Origin: Methylobacterium soli
GTDB lineage: Bacteria > Pseudomonadota > Alphaproteobacteria > Rhizobiales > Beijerinckiaceae
Direction: 5' to 3'
Assembly (NCBI RefSeq): GCF_008806385.1
Contig: NZ_VZZK01000018.1
Span: 53,230-117,229, forward strand
Length of the DNA: 64,000 nucleotides
Position numbers and translations under genes: made by a program. Positions 34,562 through 43,617 of this stretch are shown here, in pieces (positions within the stretch are counted from its first letter, which is position 1; each line of letters starts with the position of its first letter). The notes under the pieces are model-generated. The model saw only the letters and a program-made list of their open reading frames with translations, did not search any database and was not told the origin of the DNA.

Positions 34562-35824
34562 ATGACGGCTCCGATGACCCTGAAGCCCGCCGACCTGCCC
34601 TTCGCGGAGCGTCTCGACCGCCTGGCCGAGGTCGCGGTGCGGGTCGGGCTGAACCTGCGCCCGGGCCAGGAACTCGTGATGACGGCGCCCCTCGACGCGG
34701 TGCCGCTCGCCCGGGCCATCACGGTCCAGGCCTACAAGGCCGGCGCCTCCCTGGTCACCACCCTGTTCGGCGATGACGCCGCGACCCTCGCGCGCTTCGC
34801 CCACGCGCCGGATTCGGCCTTCGACACGGCCGCCGGCTGGCTCTACGGGGGCATGGCCGAGGCGTTCCGCGCCGGCGCGGCGCGGCTCGCCATCAGCGGC
34901 GACGATCCCTCGCTGCTGGCGGGCCAGGATTCCGACAAGGTCGCGCGGGCGAACCGCGCCCGTTCCAAGGCCTACGTGCCGGCCCTCGAACTCATCGCCA
35001 ACTTCGCCACCAACTGGACCATCGTGTCGGCCGCGACGCCCGCCTGGGCCCGCACGGTCTTCCCGGACCTCGCCGAGGACGAGGCCGTGGCCAGGCTCTG
35101 GGACGCGATCTTCGCGGCCTCCCGGGTCGACGGGCCGGACCCGATCGCGGCCTGGGAGCGCCACAACGCGGACCTCCACGCCCGCACCGTCTGGCTCAAC
35201 GACCAGAATTTCGCCGCGCTGCGCTTCCGCGGCCCCGGCACCGACCTGACGGTGGGCCTCGCCGACGACCACGAATGGTGCGGCGGCGCCTCGACCTCGC
35301 GCTCCGGCATCCTCTGCAACGCCAACATCCCCACCGAGGAGGTCTTCACCACGCCCCACAAGGCGCGGGTGGACGGCTCCGTGACAAGCACGAAGCCCCT
35401 CTCCTACCAGGGCACCCTGATCGACGGCATCCGGGTGCGCTTCGAAGGGGGACGGATCGTCGAAGCCACGGCGCGCACCGGCGCCGACGTCCTGGCCCGG
35501 GTCCTCGACACCGATGCGGGCGCCCGCCGCCTCGGCGAGGTCGCCCTGGTGCCGGCCTCCTCGGCGATCTCGGCCTCCGGGCTCCTGTTCTACAACACCC
35601 TCTACGACGAGAACGCGGCGAGCCACATCGCCCTCGGCCAGGCCTACAGCAAGTGCTTCCGCAACGGCGGCGCCGATTTCAGCGAGGCCGACCTCGCCGA
35701 GCGCGGCGCCAACCGCAGCCTGATCCATATCGACTGGATGATCGGCTCGGCCGAGATCGACGTCGACGGCCTCGCGGCCGATGGGCGCGCCGTGCCGGTG
35801 ATGCGCCGGGGCGAGTGGGTCTGA
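34562..35824 (+). CDS. M29-family aminopeptidase
   Basis: 420-aa thermophilic-type aminopeptidase (AmpS/AmpT/PepS), a dimetal exopeptidase. Likely metal ligands are visible: E in NIPTEEVFTTP, H and Y in SHIALGQAY, H and D in SLIHIDWMIGS. N-terminal region AVRVGLNLRPGQELVMTAPL is typical. The ATG at 34562 has GAGG nine bases upstream; a TTG at 34553 is an alternative. It follows the DUF2218 gene by 74 bp. Confidence 0.92.
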   Translation: MTAPMTLKPADLPFAERLDRLAEVAVRVGLNLRPGQELVMTAPLDAVPLARAITVQAYKAGASLVTTLFGDDAATLARFAHAPDSAFDTAAGWLYGGMAEAFRAGAARLAISGDDPSLLAGQDSDKVARANRARSKAYVPALELIANFATNWTIVSAATPAWARTVFPDLAEDEAVARLWDAIFAASRVDGPDPIAAWERHNADLHARTVWLNDQNFAALRFRGPGTDLTVGLADDHEWCGGASTSRSGILCNANIPTEEVFTTPHKARVDGSVTSTKPLSYQGTLIDGIRVRFEGGRIVEATARTGADVLARVLDTDAGARRLGEVALVPASSAISASGLLFYNTLYDENAASHIALGQAYSKCFRNGGADFSEADLAERGANRSLIHIDWMIGSAEIDVDGLAADGRAVPVMRRGEWV

Positions 35825-35878
35825 CGCCCGCGCGCCGGCCATTTCCATCCGTGAGCCGGGGCTCTGCCGCGCGGCTCC

Positions 35879-36643
35879 CTAGAGCCCCGGTCCCTTCGCG
35901 GCACCCCAGATCCGGCCCGGGCGCCCGCCGGCAGCGCTCTGGACCACGATGACATAGGTATCCGCCTCGCCGATCCGGGCGGCGCTCCGGAGAGCCTCGA
36001 ACCGTGCCGGCTGGCCGGTCCAGGTGCCGAGGCGGTGGAGGCCGCGCGCGACGTTGACGTAGACGACGACCCGGCCCTTGTTCTCGCCGCGCTCGACCGA
36101 GACCGGCCGGTTGCGCAGGACCGGGATCAGCCAGACCTCGCCCCGGGCGGCCGGATCGGCATCGGCGCCGATCTCCACCACGATGCGCTCGCCGTGCTCC
36201 TCGCTCGCCACCGGCACCCGCAGGATGTTGAGCGCCCGCGCCTCGCGCAGGATCCGCTCGACGTTGGGCCGGTCGGAGGCGACCGCCACCGCGCCGCCAT
36301 TGACCACCGCCTGCGGGGTGTAGACCTGCCGCTCGCCACGGGCGCTGGCATAGGCCCGCTGCCGCTCGCTGAACGGCGCCAGGGCGAGGGTGTCCTTCCA
36401 GCCGAGATAATCCCAGTAGGTGACCGGGAAGGTGAGGGCCAGGATCCCGGGGCGCCGGGCCAATTCGCCGAGCATCTGGTCGGCCGGCGGGCAGACGGCG
36501 CAGCCCTGGCTCGTGAAGAGCTCGACCACCGCGCGCAGCGGCTCGGCGGCCGCGGCGGGGCAGGCGGATGGAAGGAGGGCCGGGCCCAGGCCGATCAGGA
36601 ACGCCGCGAGGCGGGCGCGGGGCCGAGGAGCGTCCGACGTCAT
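35879..36643 (-). CDS. DUF1223 thioredoxin-like secreted protein
   Basis: 254 aa. Signal-like N-terminus (LAAFLIGLGPALLPSACPAA), then VVELFTSQGCAVCPPADQML, the thioredoxin-fold C-x2-C signature of DUF1223, and TFPVTYWDYLGWKDTLA. Probably periplasmic, redox role inferred. Its ATG lies one base after the lpxXL stop, so it is the last gene of the lipid A acyl cluster transcript. Confidence 0.88.
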   Translation of the reverse strand: MTSDAPRPRARLAAFLIGLGPALLPSACPAAAAEPLRAVVELFTSQGCAVCPPADQMLGELARRPGILALTFPVTYWDYLGWKDTLALAPFSERQRAYASARGERQVYTPQAVVNGGAVAVASDRPNVERILREARALNILRVPVASEEHGERIVVEIGADADPAARGEVWLIPVLRNRPVSVERGENKGRVVVYVNVARGLHRLGTWTGQPARFEALRSAARIGEADTYVIVVQSAAGGRPGRIWGAAKGPGL

Positions 36644-36644
36644 G

Positions 36645-37661
36645 TCATGAGAACGCACGGGCGGGCGCAACCGACTTCACGTTGCCTTGAGCGGCCTCCA
36701 CGGGTGTCCCGGGCTGATCCGCCCCCTTCGGCTTCGGCAGCATGGCCGGGCGCCAGCGCCGGTGCATCCACAGCCACTGGCCCGGATTCTCCCGCACCCA
36801 GGCCTCGACCTCGGCGGTCATCGCCTGCATGGCGCCCTGCACGTCGATGGCGCCGCTGGCGTCCCGCGGCAGGTCCAGGGGCGGGCTCAGCTCCAGGCGG
36901 AAGCGCACCCCCGGGCGCCGGACCACCCGGGCGCCGTGGACCGGACAATCGTAGTGGCGGGCGAGCTTGGCGAGAAGCGGGTTGGCGAGGCAGGGCTGGC
37001 CGAAGAACGTCACCACGACGCCGCGGGTGAAATGCTGGTCGATGAGCTGCCCGAGATGGCCGCCGCGCTCCACCACCCCCTGCATGGCGAAGGCGGCCCC
37101 CGGACCGGCGGCCGCGAGGCCCCCCATGGTCTCGCGCCGCACCTCCTGGACGAGGCGCGCGGCGGCCGGGTTGTTCGGGGGGCGGAACACCGCGGTCGTC
37201 TCGAGCCCGAACTTCGCCGCGCAGATCGCGGGCAACTCCCAGTTGGCGAGGTGGGCGGAGAAGACGAGGCCGGGTCGGCCGTCGTCGCGCAGGGCGTCGA
37301 AATGGTCGATCCCCTCGACCTCCATGCGCTGGGTCGCGGCGACCGCCGGGTCGTAGTCGAACAGGGTGGCGAGGTGGGCGTATTCCGCGCCCGTGCGGCC
37401 GAGATTGTCCCAGGCCTCGCGGGCGATGGCCCCGATCTCGGCCTCGCTCCGCTCGGGGAAGGCGGCCCGCAGATTCGCGATCGCGGTGCGGTGGGCCGGG
37501 AGCCGGGGGCCGAGGGCGCGGAACAGGGCGCCGCCGAGATGGCTCGCCCGCTCGGGCCCGAGGGCGCGGGCGAGGAGGAAGAGCCCGCGGATCAGCGGGA
37601 TCATGGCGAAGCCCGCCAGCCGGGGCAGGTTCCGTTTCAGGATCAGGGCAAGGCGCAGCAA
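36645..37661 (-). CDS. lpxXL: Lipid A acyltransferase LpxXL (LpxL/HtrB family)
   Basis: 338-aa inner-membrane acyltransferase. N-terminal hydrophobic helix (LAGFAMIPLIRGLFLLARAL), catalytic H-x4-E as SAHLANWE (H137, E142), followed by TAVFRPPNNP and ENPGQWLWMHRRW, the family signatures. In rhizobia LpxXL transfers the C28 hydroxylated very-long-chain acyl group from AcpXL onto lipid A. Assignment to LpxXL rather than LpxL rests on its place at the end of the acpXL cluster. Confidence 0.88.
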   Translation of the reverse strand: MLRLALILKRNLPRLAGFAMIPLIRGLFLLARALGPERASHLGGALFRALGPRLPAHRTAIANLRAAFPERSEAEIGAIAREAWDNLGRTGAEYAHLATLFDYDPAVAATQRMEVEGIDHFDALRDDGRPGLVFSAHLANWELPAICAAKFGLETTAVFRPPNNPAAARLVQEVRRETMGGLAAAGPGAAFAMQGVVERGGHLGQLIDQHFTRGVVVTFFGQPCLANPLLAKLARHYDCPVHGARVVRRPGVRFRLELSPPLDLPRDASGAIDVQGAMQAMTAEVEAWVRENPGQWLWMHRRWRPAMLPKPKGADQPGTPVEAAQGNVKSVAPARAFS

Positions 37662-37743
37662 CGGGGTTCTCTGGGAGGGGGCGTCCCGGCCATGCCGGAG
37701 GCCTATCCGCTTAGATCATTTCCGTGTCACTGGGGAGATGGGC

Positions 37744-38766
37744 TCAGAGCGTCACGAGGATCTTGCCGAAGACCTTGCGGGATTCGAGCCGCTCCAGGCC
37801 TTTCGCGAAGTCGGCCAGGGGATAAACCGTGTCGACGACCGGCACCAATCCCTCCGCCATCTTGCCCAGCGAATCGCGGATGTTGCGGATCGAGCAGCCG
37901 AACGACCCCGTGATGCGGTACTGTTGCTGGAATAGCTGCATCAGGTTCATCGTCGTGGAAACCCCGGAGGTCGAGCCGCAGGTCACGAGGCGCCCGCCGC
38001 GCTTGAGGCAGAGCAGCGAGCCGTTCCAGGTGTCGGGGCCGACATGCTCGAACACCACGTCGACGCCCTTGCGCTTGGTCAGCCGGCGCACCTCCCCCTC
38101 GAAGCGCTCGTCGCGGTAATTGATGACGTGGTCCGCCCCGAGGGCGGCGGCCTTGGCGCCCTTCTCGTCGTCGCCGACCGTGGTGAAGATTGTGCAGCCG
38201 ATGGCCTTGGCCATCTTGATCGCGGCGGTGCCGATCCCTGAGCCGCCGGCATGGACCAGGATGCTCTCGCCGGGCTCGAGGCGCGCATTGTCGAACAGCA
38301 TGTGCTGCACCGTCCCGAAGGCGACCGGCGCGCAGGCGGCGTCCGTGAAGCTGACGCCGTCCGGCACCCGCACCACGAGGCGGGCCGGCATGGTCACGAT
38401 CTCGCGGGCGAAGCCGTCGATGTGGAAGCCCATCACGCCGGCGACCTCCTCGCAGAGGTTGTCGCGCCCCTCGCGGCAGGCCCGGCACCGGCCGCAGGTT
38501 TGGGCCCCGTAGAGGGCGACCCGGTCGCCGGCCGCGAGGCCCTCGACGCCCGCCCCGACCTCCACGACCTCGCCCGCCGCCTCGGCCCCGACGGTGAGCG
38601 GCAGCCGGCGCTTGGCGAAGGCCATGCCGCGAAAGCCCCAGACGTCGATGAAGTTGAGCCCGACCGCCCGCACCCGCACCCGCACCTCGCCGGGCCCGGG
38701 TGCGGGCGGCGCCTCGACCTCGGTCAGGCGCAGGTCGCGGTCGCCGAAGAGCTGGAGGGCTTGCAT
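37744..38766 (-). CDS. Zinc-type alcohol dehydrogenase of the VLCFA cluster (AdhXL-like)
   Basis: 340-aa medium-chain dehydrogenase/reductase. N-terminal GroES-like domain with GADPxxxx-type Cys cluster (CGRCRACREGRDNLC binds structural zinc) and a Rossmann domain (VHAGGSGIGTAAIKMAKAIG). Acts probably as an enoyl-ACP reductase-type step in very-long-chain acyl elongation, as proposed for adh2XL of Rhizobium leguminosarum. Position between fabF/fabG and lpxXL supports this. Confidence 0.87.
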   Translation of the reverse strand: MQALQLFGDRDLRLTEVEAPPAPGPGEVRVRVRAVGLNFIDVWGFRGMAFAKRRLPLTVGAEAAGEVVEVGAGVEGLAAGDRVALYGAQTCGRCRACREGRDNLCEEVAGVMGFHIDGFAREIVTMPARLVVRVPDGVSFTDAACAPVAFGTVQHMLFDNARLEPGESILVHAGGSGIGTAAIKMAKAIGCTIFTTVGDDEKGAKAAALGADHVINYRDERFEGEVRRLTKRKGVDVVFEHVGPDTWNGSLLCLKRGGRLVTCGSTSGVSTTMNLMQLFQQQYRITGSFGCSIRNIRDSLGKMAEGLVPVVDTVYPLADFAKGLERLESRKVFGKILVTL

Positions 38767-38892
38767 GGGCTGTTCCTGTGGGGGCCGGGGGCGCGGATGC
38801 GGCTTTTAAGGCGGAGGCGCGTCCGCGCCCTCCGGAGCCGGGCGGATCTGGCGGCCGTCATACCAGGGCGCCCCCGCGCATCAACCCGGAGG

Positions 38893-39192
38893 TCATTCCG
38901 GCGCGAGATAGCGCCGCCGGGCCCAGCCGAGGGCGCGGCCGAACTTGACCCGGCACCAGGTGGTGCGGCTCGGGGTGTCGTTGGTGCAGCCGAAGCCGAG
39001 CACGCGGCGGCCGACCGGGATTTCCCCGATGACGGCCGCGCCGGCATCCGGCTCCTCGCGGATGCTGAGGCTCTCGCCCCGGCCGAGCCCATCGACCCGG
39101 AACGCCTCCTGGTCGGCGAGCGCCGGCCCGGCGAGCGGGAGGGCCGAGAGGATGAGGACCGGAAGGGGGATGAGGCCGAAGGGCAGGCGCAT
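38893..39192 (-). CDS. Secreted SH3-domain protein
   Basis: 99 aa. Signal peptide (RLPFGLIPLPVLILSALPLA up to about residue 27), then a bacterial SH3-like domain (LSIREEPDAGAAVIGEIPVG, WCRVKFGRALGWARRRYL) with two Cys. Lies 8 bp after the fabG-like gene, inside the lipid A cluster. Such domains bind peptidoglycan or proteins; its role with lipid A genes is unknown. Confidence 0.75.
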   Translation of the reverse strand: MRLPFGLIPLPVLILSALPLAGPALADQEAFRVDGLGRGESLSIREEPDAGAAVIGEIPVGRRVLGFGCTNDTPSRTTWCRVKFGRALGWARRRYLAPE

Positions 39193-39200
39193 GGACCGGC

Positions 39201-39977
39201 TCAGCTGCGGTGCACGCCCATCATGGCGGTGAGGCCGCCATCGACGGGCAGGACCGCCCCGGTGATGTAGGACGCCCCCGGCCCCATCAGGAAGGCCGCG
39301 AGCGCCGCGACCTCGTCGGGTTCGGCGAAGCGCCCGGCCGGGATCTGGCGCTCCATGCCGTCGCGGTGGGCGGCGTAGGGGGCCATCATCTCGGTGTCGA
39401 TGAAGCCCGGCGCGATCACGTTGACGGTGACGCCGCGCTTGGCCGACTCGATCGCGAGGGTCCGGCAATAGGCGATCAGGGCGCCCTTGCTCGCCGCGTA
39501 GGCGGCGTTGCCGGCATTGGCCTGCAGGGCCGCCACCGAGCCGATCGCCACGATGCGCCCGCTGCGCGCCCGGATCATGCCGCGCACCATCGCCTTGGCG
39601 ATCTGGGTCAGCGACCAGAAATTGACCTGCATGGCCGCCTCGCCCCGGTCCTGGGACAGCATGGCGGCCAGCGCGTCGTAGGATTGGCCGGCATTGTGGA
39701 CGAGGCCGTGCCAGGTCTCGCCCTCCAGGCCCTCGCAGAAGGCCGTCAGGGCCGCGCGGTCGGCGAGGTCGAGGGCCCGGCTCTCGATCCGGCGCCCTGG
39801 ATGCGCCTCGGCCAGCTCGGCCCTCAGCGCCTCGGCCTTCCCGGCCGAGGAGCGATAGGTGAAGAGGACGTCGTGGCCGGCCCCGCAGAGCGCCCGCACG
39901 ATGGCGGCGCCGAGGCCGGTGGCGCCGCCGGTGACGAGGACGCGGCCGGCGGCGCGCTGCGCGGGGGCGGCGCTCAT
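39201..39977 (-). CDS. 3-oxoacyl-ACP reductase (FabG-like SDR) of the VLCFA cluster
   Basis: 258-aa short-chain dehydrogenase. Cofactor motif TGGATGLGAA, NAG (VHNAGQ), catalytic Ser (AIGSVAALQ), Y-x3-K (YAASKGAL) and the I-A-P-G-F-I-D-T-E segment. Starts with ATG overlapping the fabF1 stop by four bases (ATGA), so translationally coupled. It would reduce the 3-oxo intermediates made by the adjoining ketosynthase. The rhizobial six-gene cluster is usually described without a fabG. Confidence 0.9.
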   Translation of the reverse strand: MSAAPAQRAAGRVLVTGGATGLGAAIVRALCGAGHDVLFTYRSSAGKAEALRAELAEAHPGRRIESRALDLADRAALTAFCEGLEGETWHGLVHNAGQSYDALAAMLSQDRGEAAMQVNFWSLTQIAKAMVRGMIRARSGRIVAIGSVAALQANAGNAAYAASKGALIAYCRTLAIESAKRGVTVNVIAPGFIDTEMMAPYAAHRDGMERQIPAGRFAEPDEVAALAAFLMGPGASYITGAVLPVDGGLTAMMGVHRS

Positions 39978-41272
39978 GCGGGTTCGGAGCCCAGGACCAG
40001 GCAGGTGTTCTGGCCGCCGAACCCGAAGGAGTTCGACAGGACCCGCTCCACCCGCGCGTCGCGGGCGTCCGCCACCACGTCGAGGGGGATCGCCGGGTCG
40101 GGCACCGCGTAGTTGATCGTCGGCGGGATGCGCCCGTGCCGGATCGTCAGGAGCGAGACCACGGCCTCGATCGCGCCGGCGGCCGTGAGCGTGTGGCCGA
40201 TCATCGACTTGTTGGAGGAGATCGGCAGCTGCCCCATGCGCGGGCCGAACACCGCCATGCAGCCGAGCGCCTCCATCTTGTCGTTCTCCGGCGTCGAGGT
40301 GCCGTGCGCGTTGATGGTGTCGATCCGCTCCGGCCCGAGGCCGGCATCGTCGAGGGCGGCCTGGATCGCCGCGATGATCGGGGCGCCGTCCGGGCTCGAC
40401 CGGGTGCGGTGGAACCCGTCGCCCTTCTCGCCGCAGCCGAGCACGTAGCCGAGGATCGTGGCGCCACGGGCTCTCGCGGCGGCGGCATCCTCGAGGACCA
40501 GGGCCGCCGCGCCCTCCCCCATGACGAAGCCGTCGCGGTTCTTCGAGAACGGCTTCGAGGCCGCCTCCGGCACGGCGTTCTGGGTCGAGAGGGCGGAGAG
40601 GAGCGAGAACCGGATCAGCGATTCGGGGTTCACCGAGCCGTCGGTGCCGATGCAGAGGGCGGCGCTCATCTCGCCGCGCCGGATCGCCTCGACGCCGAGC
40701 TGGATCGCGGTGGCGCCCGACGAGCAGGCGGTCGAGAGCGAGATCGGCGAGCCCTTGGTGCCGAAGCGGTCGGCGATGCGGTCGGCCACGGTGCCGAAGA
40801 TGAAGAGGTCGTGCCAGGGGTCGAAGCGCCGGGTCGCGGCCGCCCGCTGCAGCCCCGCATAGGTCACGGCCGTGGTCTCGCCCGAGGCCTCGGCCAGCGC
40901 CTGGCGCTGGGGCCATTCCATCTCGACGGGGGGCACGGCGATGAAGAGCGCCCCCGGGAAATCGCCCGCATGGCCGATCCCCGCCTGGGTGATCGCCTCC
41001 TCGGCGGCGGTGGCGGCGAAGCGCTCGGACAGGGCCGGGGCGACCATCGGCTCGGCCGCGAGGAAATCGACCGTGCCCGCGATGGTGGTGCGCAGCCCCT
41101 CGGTGGGGAAGCGCGCGATGGCGTGGATCCCGGAGCGCCCGGCGGTGAGCGCCGCCCAGTTCGCCTCCTGGCCCTGGCCGAGGGAGGTGACGATGCCCAT
41201 CCCGGTCACGGCGACGAGGGGCCGTCCCTGGGCATCCGAATCGCGCGCGTCGCGGTGGGGATCTCGTGTCAT
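39974..41272 (-). CDS. Beta-ketoacyl-ACP synthase (FabF1XL-like), catalytically complete
   Basis: 432-aa KAS II-type condensing enzyme. Complete Cys-His-His triad: C183 in STACSSGATA, H323 in NAHGTSTPEND, H360 in NKSMIGHTLTAAGA, and the C-terminal SNSFGFGGQN. Expected to extend AcpXL-bound acyl chains to C28 for lipid A. 42 bp after the degenerate ketosynthase gene. Confidence 0.93.
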   Translation of the reverse strand: MTRDPHRDARDSDAQGRPLVAVTGMGIVTSLGQGQEANWAALTAGRSGIHAIARFPTEGLRTTIAGTVDFLAAEPMVAPALSERFAATAAEEAITQAGIGHAGDFPGALFIAVPPVEMEWPQRQALAEASGETTAVTYAGLQRAAATRRFDPWHDLFIFGTVADRIADRFGTKGSPISLSTACSSGATAIQLGVEAIRRGEMSAALCIGTDGSVNPESLIRFSLLSALSTQNAVPEAASKPFSKNRDGFVMGEGAAALVLEDAAAARARGATILGYVLGCGEKGDGFHRTRSSPDGAPIIAAIQAALDDAGLGPERIDTINAHGTSTPENDKMEALGCMAVFGPRMGQLPISSNKSMIGHTLTAAGAIEAVVSLLTIRHGRIPPTINYAVPDPAIPLDVVADARDARVERVLSNSFGFGGQNTCLVLGSEPA

Positions 41273-41314
41273 GGCGTCGTCTTACACTGCTTCCGCGTCG
41301 GCCGCTCTGCCGCT

Positions 41315-42445
41315 TCAGGCCGCGCTGAGCCGCAGCACGCCCTCGCCGCGCCGGTGGCCGATTGTCGTGACCGCGACCTCGGTGAGCCCGGTCTCGGCCA
41401 CGAGGCCGGCCGCGAGCGCGGCGCCGAAGGGCGCCGCGACCTCGAGGCCGTGGCCGATGAGATCGCCGAGCGCCGTCACGGGCGCGTCGGGCGCGAGGCC
41501 GCCGAGGCGCTCCCGCTCCTCGGCGGTGATCGGCGCGACGCCGGTCGCGCCCGAGATCACGGCATCCGGATGCCGGAGGCCGGCGCGGTGCCACAGGGCC
41601 GCGAGGCTCGCCCCCACGCTGCCGGGCTCGCGCCGGGTCCGGTCGCTGGCCACCGGCCCGAGGCGGGCGAGCGCGCGGGCGCCGCGGGCGCGTGCGGCCT
41701 CGGCCGCCTCCAGCACCAGGAAGGCCGCGCAGCTGCCGAGGATGAAGCCGCCCTCGCCCGCCCGCTCGAAGACGGGCCGGAAATCGGGCGTCTGCAGGAA
41801 GCCGCCCATCTCGTGGATGACCATCACGTCCGGCCGCTCGGCGCTGTAGGAGCCGCCGACCAGCATCGCGTCGATCTGGTTCGAGGCGATGCGCGCCTGG
41901 GCGATCCGCAGGGCGTCGACGCCCGCCGATTCCTCGCCCATGAAGGTGCGGGACGCCCCCGTAACGCCGTGCACGATGGCGATGTTGCCCGCGAGCAGGT
42001 TCGAGAGCTGCGCCAGGAACAGGGTCGGGCGGAGGTCGTTCTGCAGGCGCTCGTTGAGGTAGGCGCCGGGATCGGCCGCGTCGCGCAGGCCCGTCAGGAT
42101 CGCGCCGTCGACCGCGTAGTCGCGCTCGCCCCCGCCCGCCGCGACGACGAGGTGGAGATTGGCCTTGAAGGCCGCGTCGTCCTTGCAGCCCGCGGAATCG
42201 AGGGCGAGCCCCGCCGCGTAGACGCCGAGGCGCTGCCACGCCTCCATCTGGCGCTGGTCGGATTTCTTCGGAATCTGCCCGTCCCAGGCGAGCGCGGGCG
42301 CCGGGTGCACCGGATAGGGCGCGTAGGTCTGCGCGTCGATGCGCGGCGGCGCGTTCGCGGCCAAAGCCGCAAGATGCGGGCCGAGGCCCTCGCCCGCGCA
42401 GGAGACGAGGCCGATGCCCGTGACGACGACGTCGCGCCCGCTCAC
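41315..42445 (-). CDS. Degenerate beta-ketoacyl-ACP synthase (FabF2XL-like)
   Basis: 376-aa thiolase-fold protein with a clear ketosynthase start (VVVTGIGLVSCAGEGLGPHL) and the helix-strand pattern VHGVTGASRTFMGEESAG...AMLVGGS. The nucleophile Cys is absent; the aligned position is Glu (E171/E172). The N-A-H-G-T block is replaced by SGATGVAPITAEE. Only the last His region (ALGDLIGHGLEVAAPFGAAL) remains. Likely a non-condensing partner of the complete FabF, like chain-length factors, or a decarboxylase. GTG start overlaps the fabZ stop by four bases. Confidence 0.85.
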   Translation of the reverse strand: MSGRDVVVTGIGLVSCAGEGLGPHLAALAANAPPRIDAQTYAPYPVHPAPALAWDGQIPKKSDQRQMEAWQRLGVYAAGLALDSAGCKDDAAFKANLHLVVAAGGGERDYAVDGAILTGLRDAADPGAYLNERLQNDLRPTLFLAQLSNLLAGNIAIVHGVTGASRTFMGEESAGVDALRIAQARIASNQIDAMLVGGSYSAERPDVMVIHEMGGFLQTPDFRPVFERAGEGGFILGSCAAFLVLEAAEAARARGARALARLGPVASDRTRREPGSVGASLAALWHRAGLRHPDAVISGATGVAPITAEERERLGGLAPDAPVTALGDLIGHGLEVAAPFGAALAAGLVAETGLTEVAVTTIGHRRGEGVLRLSAA

Positions 42446-42918
42446 GGCGCCACCCCGCCCGCGTCCTCCATCGGGAGGCCGATCGCGCGGGCCCGGGCGC
42501 GCATCGGCGCGTCGAGCCCGTCCGGGAACGGCATGGTGCGGAAGCGCAGCTCGGCATCGGCCAGGAGCTTGCCCGCGTGCCGGATCGTCGCCTTGGTCAC
42601 GGCGTAGCCCGAGCCGTCATGCTCCAGGCTCGCCGCCACGTTGAGAGTGGCGCCCGGGCCCACGAAGGACCGGAAGCGCGCCTTGTCGACCGCCATCAGG
42701 AAGGGCATCTGGGCAAATCCGAGATGGGCCAGGACGAGGTATCCGGAGGCCTGCGCCATGGTCTCGGCGAGGAGCACGCCCGGCACCAGCGGGTGGCCGG
42801 GGAAGTGCCCCTCGAAGACCGGGCTCGCATCCGGCACCACGGCCAGCGCCTCGATCCGGCCGGCGGCCCGATCGAGATGCACGACCTGATCGATCATCTC
42901 GAAATATTCGAGGCGCAT
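42442..42918 (-). CDS. 3-hydroxyacyl-ACP dehydratase (FabZXL-like)
   Basis: 158-aa hot-dog-fold dehydratase. Active site FEGHFPGHPLVPGVLLAETM with H38 and E52. Removes water from 3-hydroxyacyl-AcpXL in VLCFA synthesis. Starts 46 bp after acpXL; coupled by a GTGA overlap to the following gene. Confidence 0.92.
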   Translation of the reverse strand: MRLEYFEMIDQVVHLDRAAGRIEALAVVPDASPVFEGHFPGHPLVPGVLLAETMAQASGYLVLAHLGFAQMPFLMAVDKARFRSFVGPGATLNVAASLEHDGSGYAVTKATIRHAGKLLADAELRFRTMPFPDGLDAPMRARARAIGLPMEDAGGVAP

Positions 42919-42964
42919 GGGGCGGGTTCGGTGCGCGGAGGAAAAGGCGAACGGATCGCGGCGC

Positions 42965-43273
42965 TCAGGCCTTGGCCTTCTCGGCCACCAGGCCGTCGAT
43001 GCGCGCGCAGAGGTTCTTCAGCACGAAGTATTCCTCGGCCGGCACCTTGCCCTCGTTGACCTCCTGGGTCCACCGCTCCAGCGGCAGCTTGATGCCGAAG
43101 GCCTTGTCGACCGCGAAGGCGATGTCGAGGAAGGCCAGCGAATCGATGCCGAGATCGTCGATGGCGTGGCTCTCGGGCGTGATCTTGTCGCGCGGGATGT
43201 CGGCGGTGTCCGCGATGATGTCGGCGACCCGGTCGAAGGTCGCGCTCGTGCCGGTGATGGGCTGGTCAGACAT
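42965..43273 (-). CDS. acpXL: Specialised acyl carrier protein AcpXL
   Basis: 102-aa acidic ACP. Phosphopantetheine Ser45 in DDLGIDSLAFLDIAF. The longer C-terminus (LPLERWTQEVNEGKVPAEEY) distinguishes AcpXL from the 78-aa fatty-acid-synthesis AcpP. Carries the C28 chain for lipid A. First gene of the minus-strand cluster. Confidence 0.93.
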   Translation of the reverse strand: MSDQPITGTSATFDRVADIIADTADIPRDKITPESHAIDDLGIDSLAFLDIAFAVDKAFGIKLPLERWTQEVNEGKVPAEEYFVLKNLCARIDGLVAEKAKA

Positions 43274-43617
43274 GCGTTCTCGCCGTGTTCCTGAAGACGT
43301 CGCCGGGCGGGAACACGCCCCGCGCCGGGCGCAAGCGGCCCGGCGCCCCCCGGGATCATGCGCGCATCAGGGGGCCGCGCGGCGGCCCCTCATGGGCCGC
43401 GACCTCTACACGAGGGGGTCCGGCCCGGCAACCTTGCTGAGACAGGCGCGCGAACCGGCCTCCGCGCGCCGCCCCGCCGCCCCGCGCCCCGCTCCGATCC
43501 GCGCTCCTCCGGGGCGCCGTCCCGCGCGGGCGGCCTTGCAGGGCGCGGTTGCGCCCTAGATGCGTGCGGGGCGGGGCCGGCCGAATGCCGGGCGGCCCCC
43601 TTCGGAGAAGCTCGGTG
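43274..43617. promoter_or_regulatory. Intergenic region between acpXL and the AI-2E-family gene
   Basis: 344 bases, no gene seen. It must hold the divergent promoters. A perfect 9-bp inverted repeat GCGCCGGGC/GCCCGGCGC (43322-43330, 43338-43346) lies about 50-75 bp upstream of acpXL. A second stem with one bulge spans 43369-43390. They may be leader hairpins of the cluster transcript. Confidence 0.4.
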
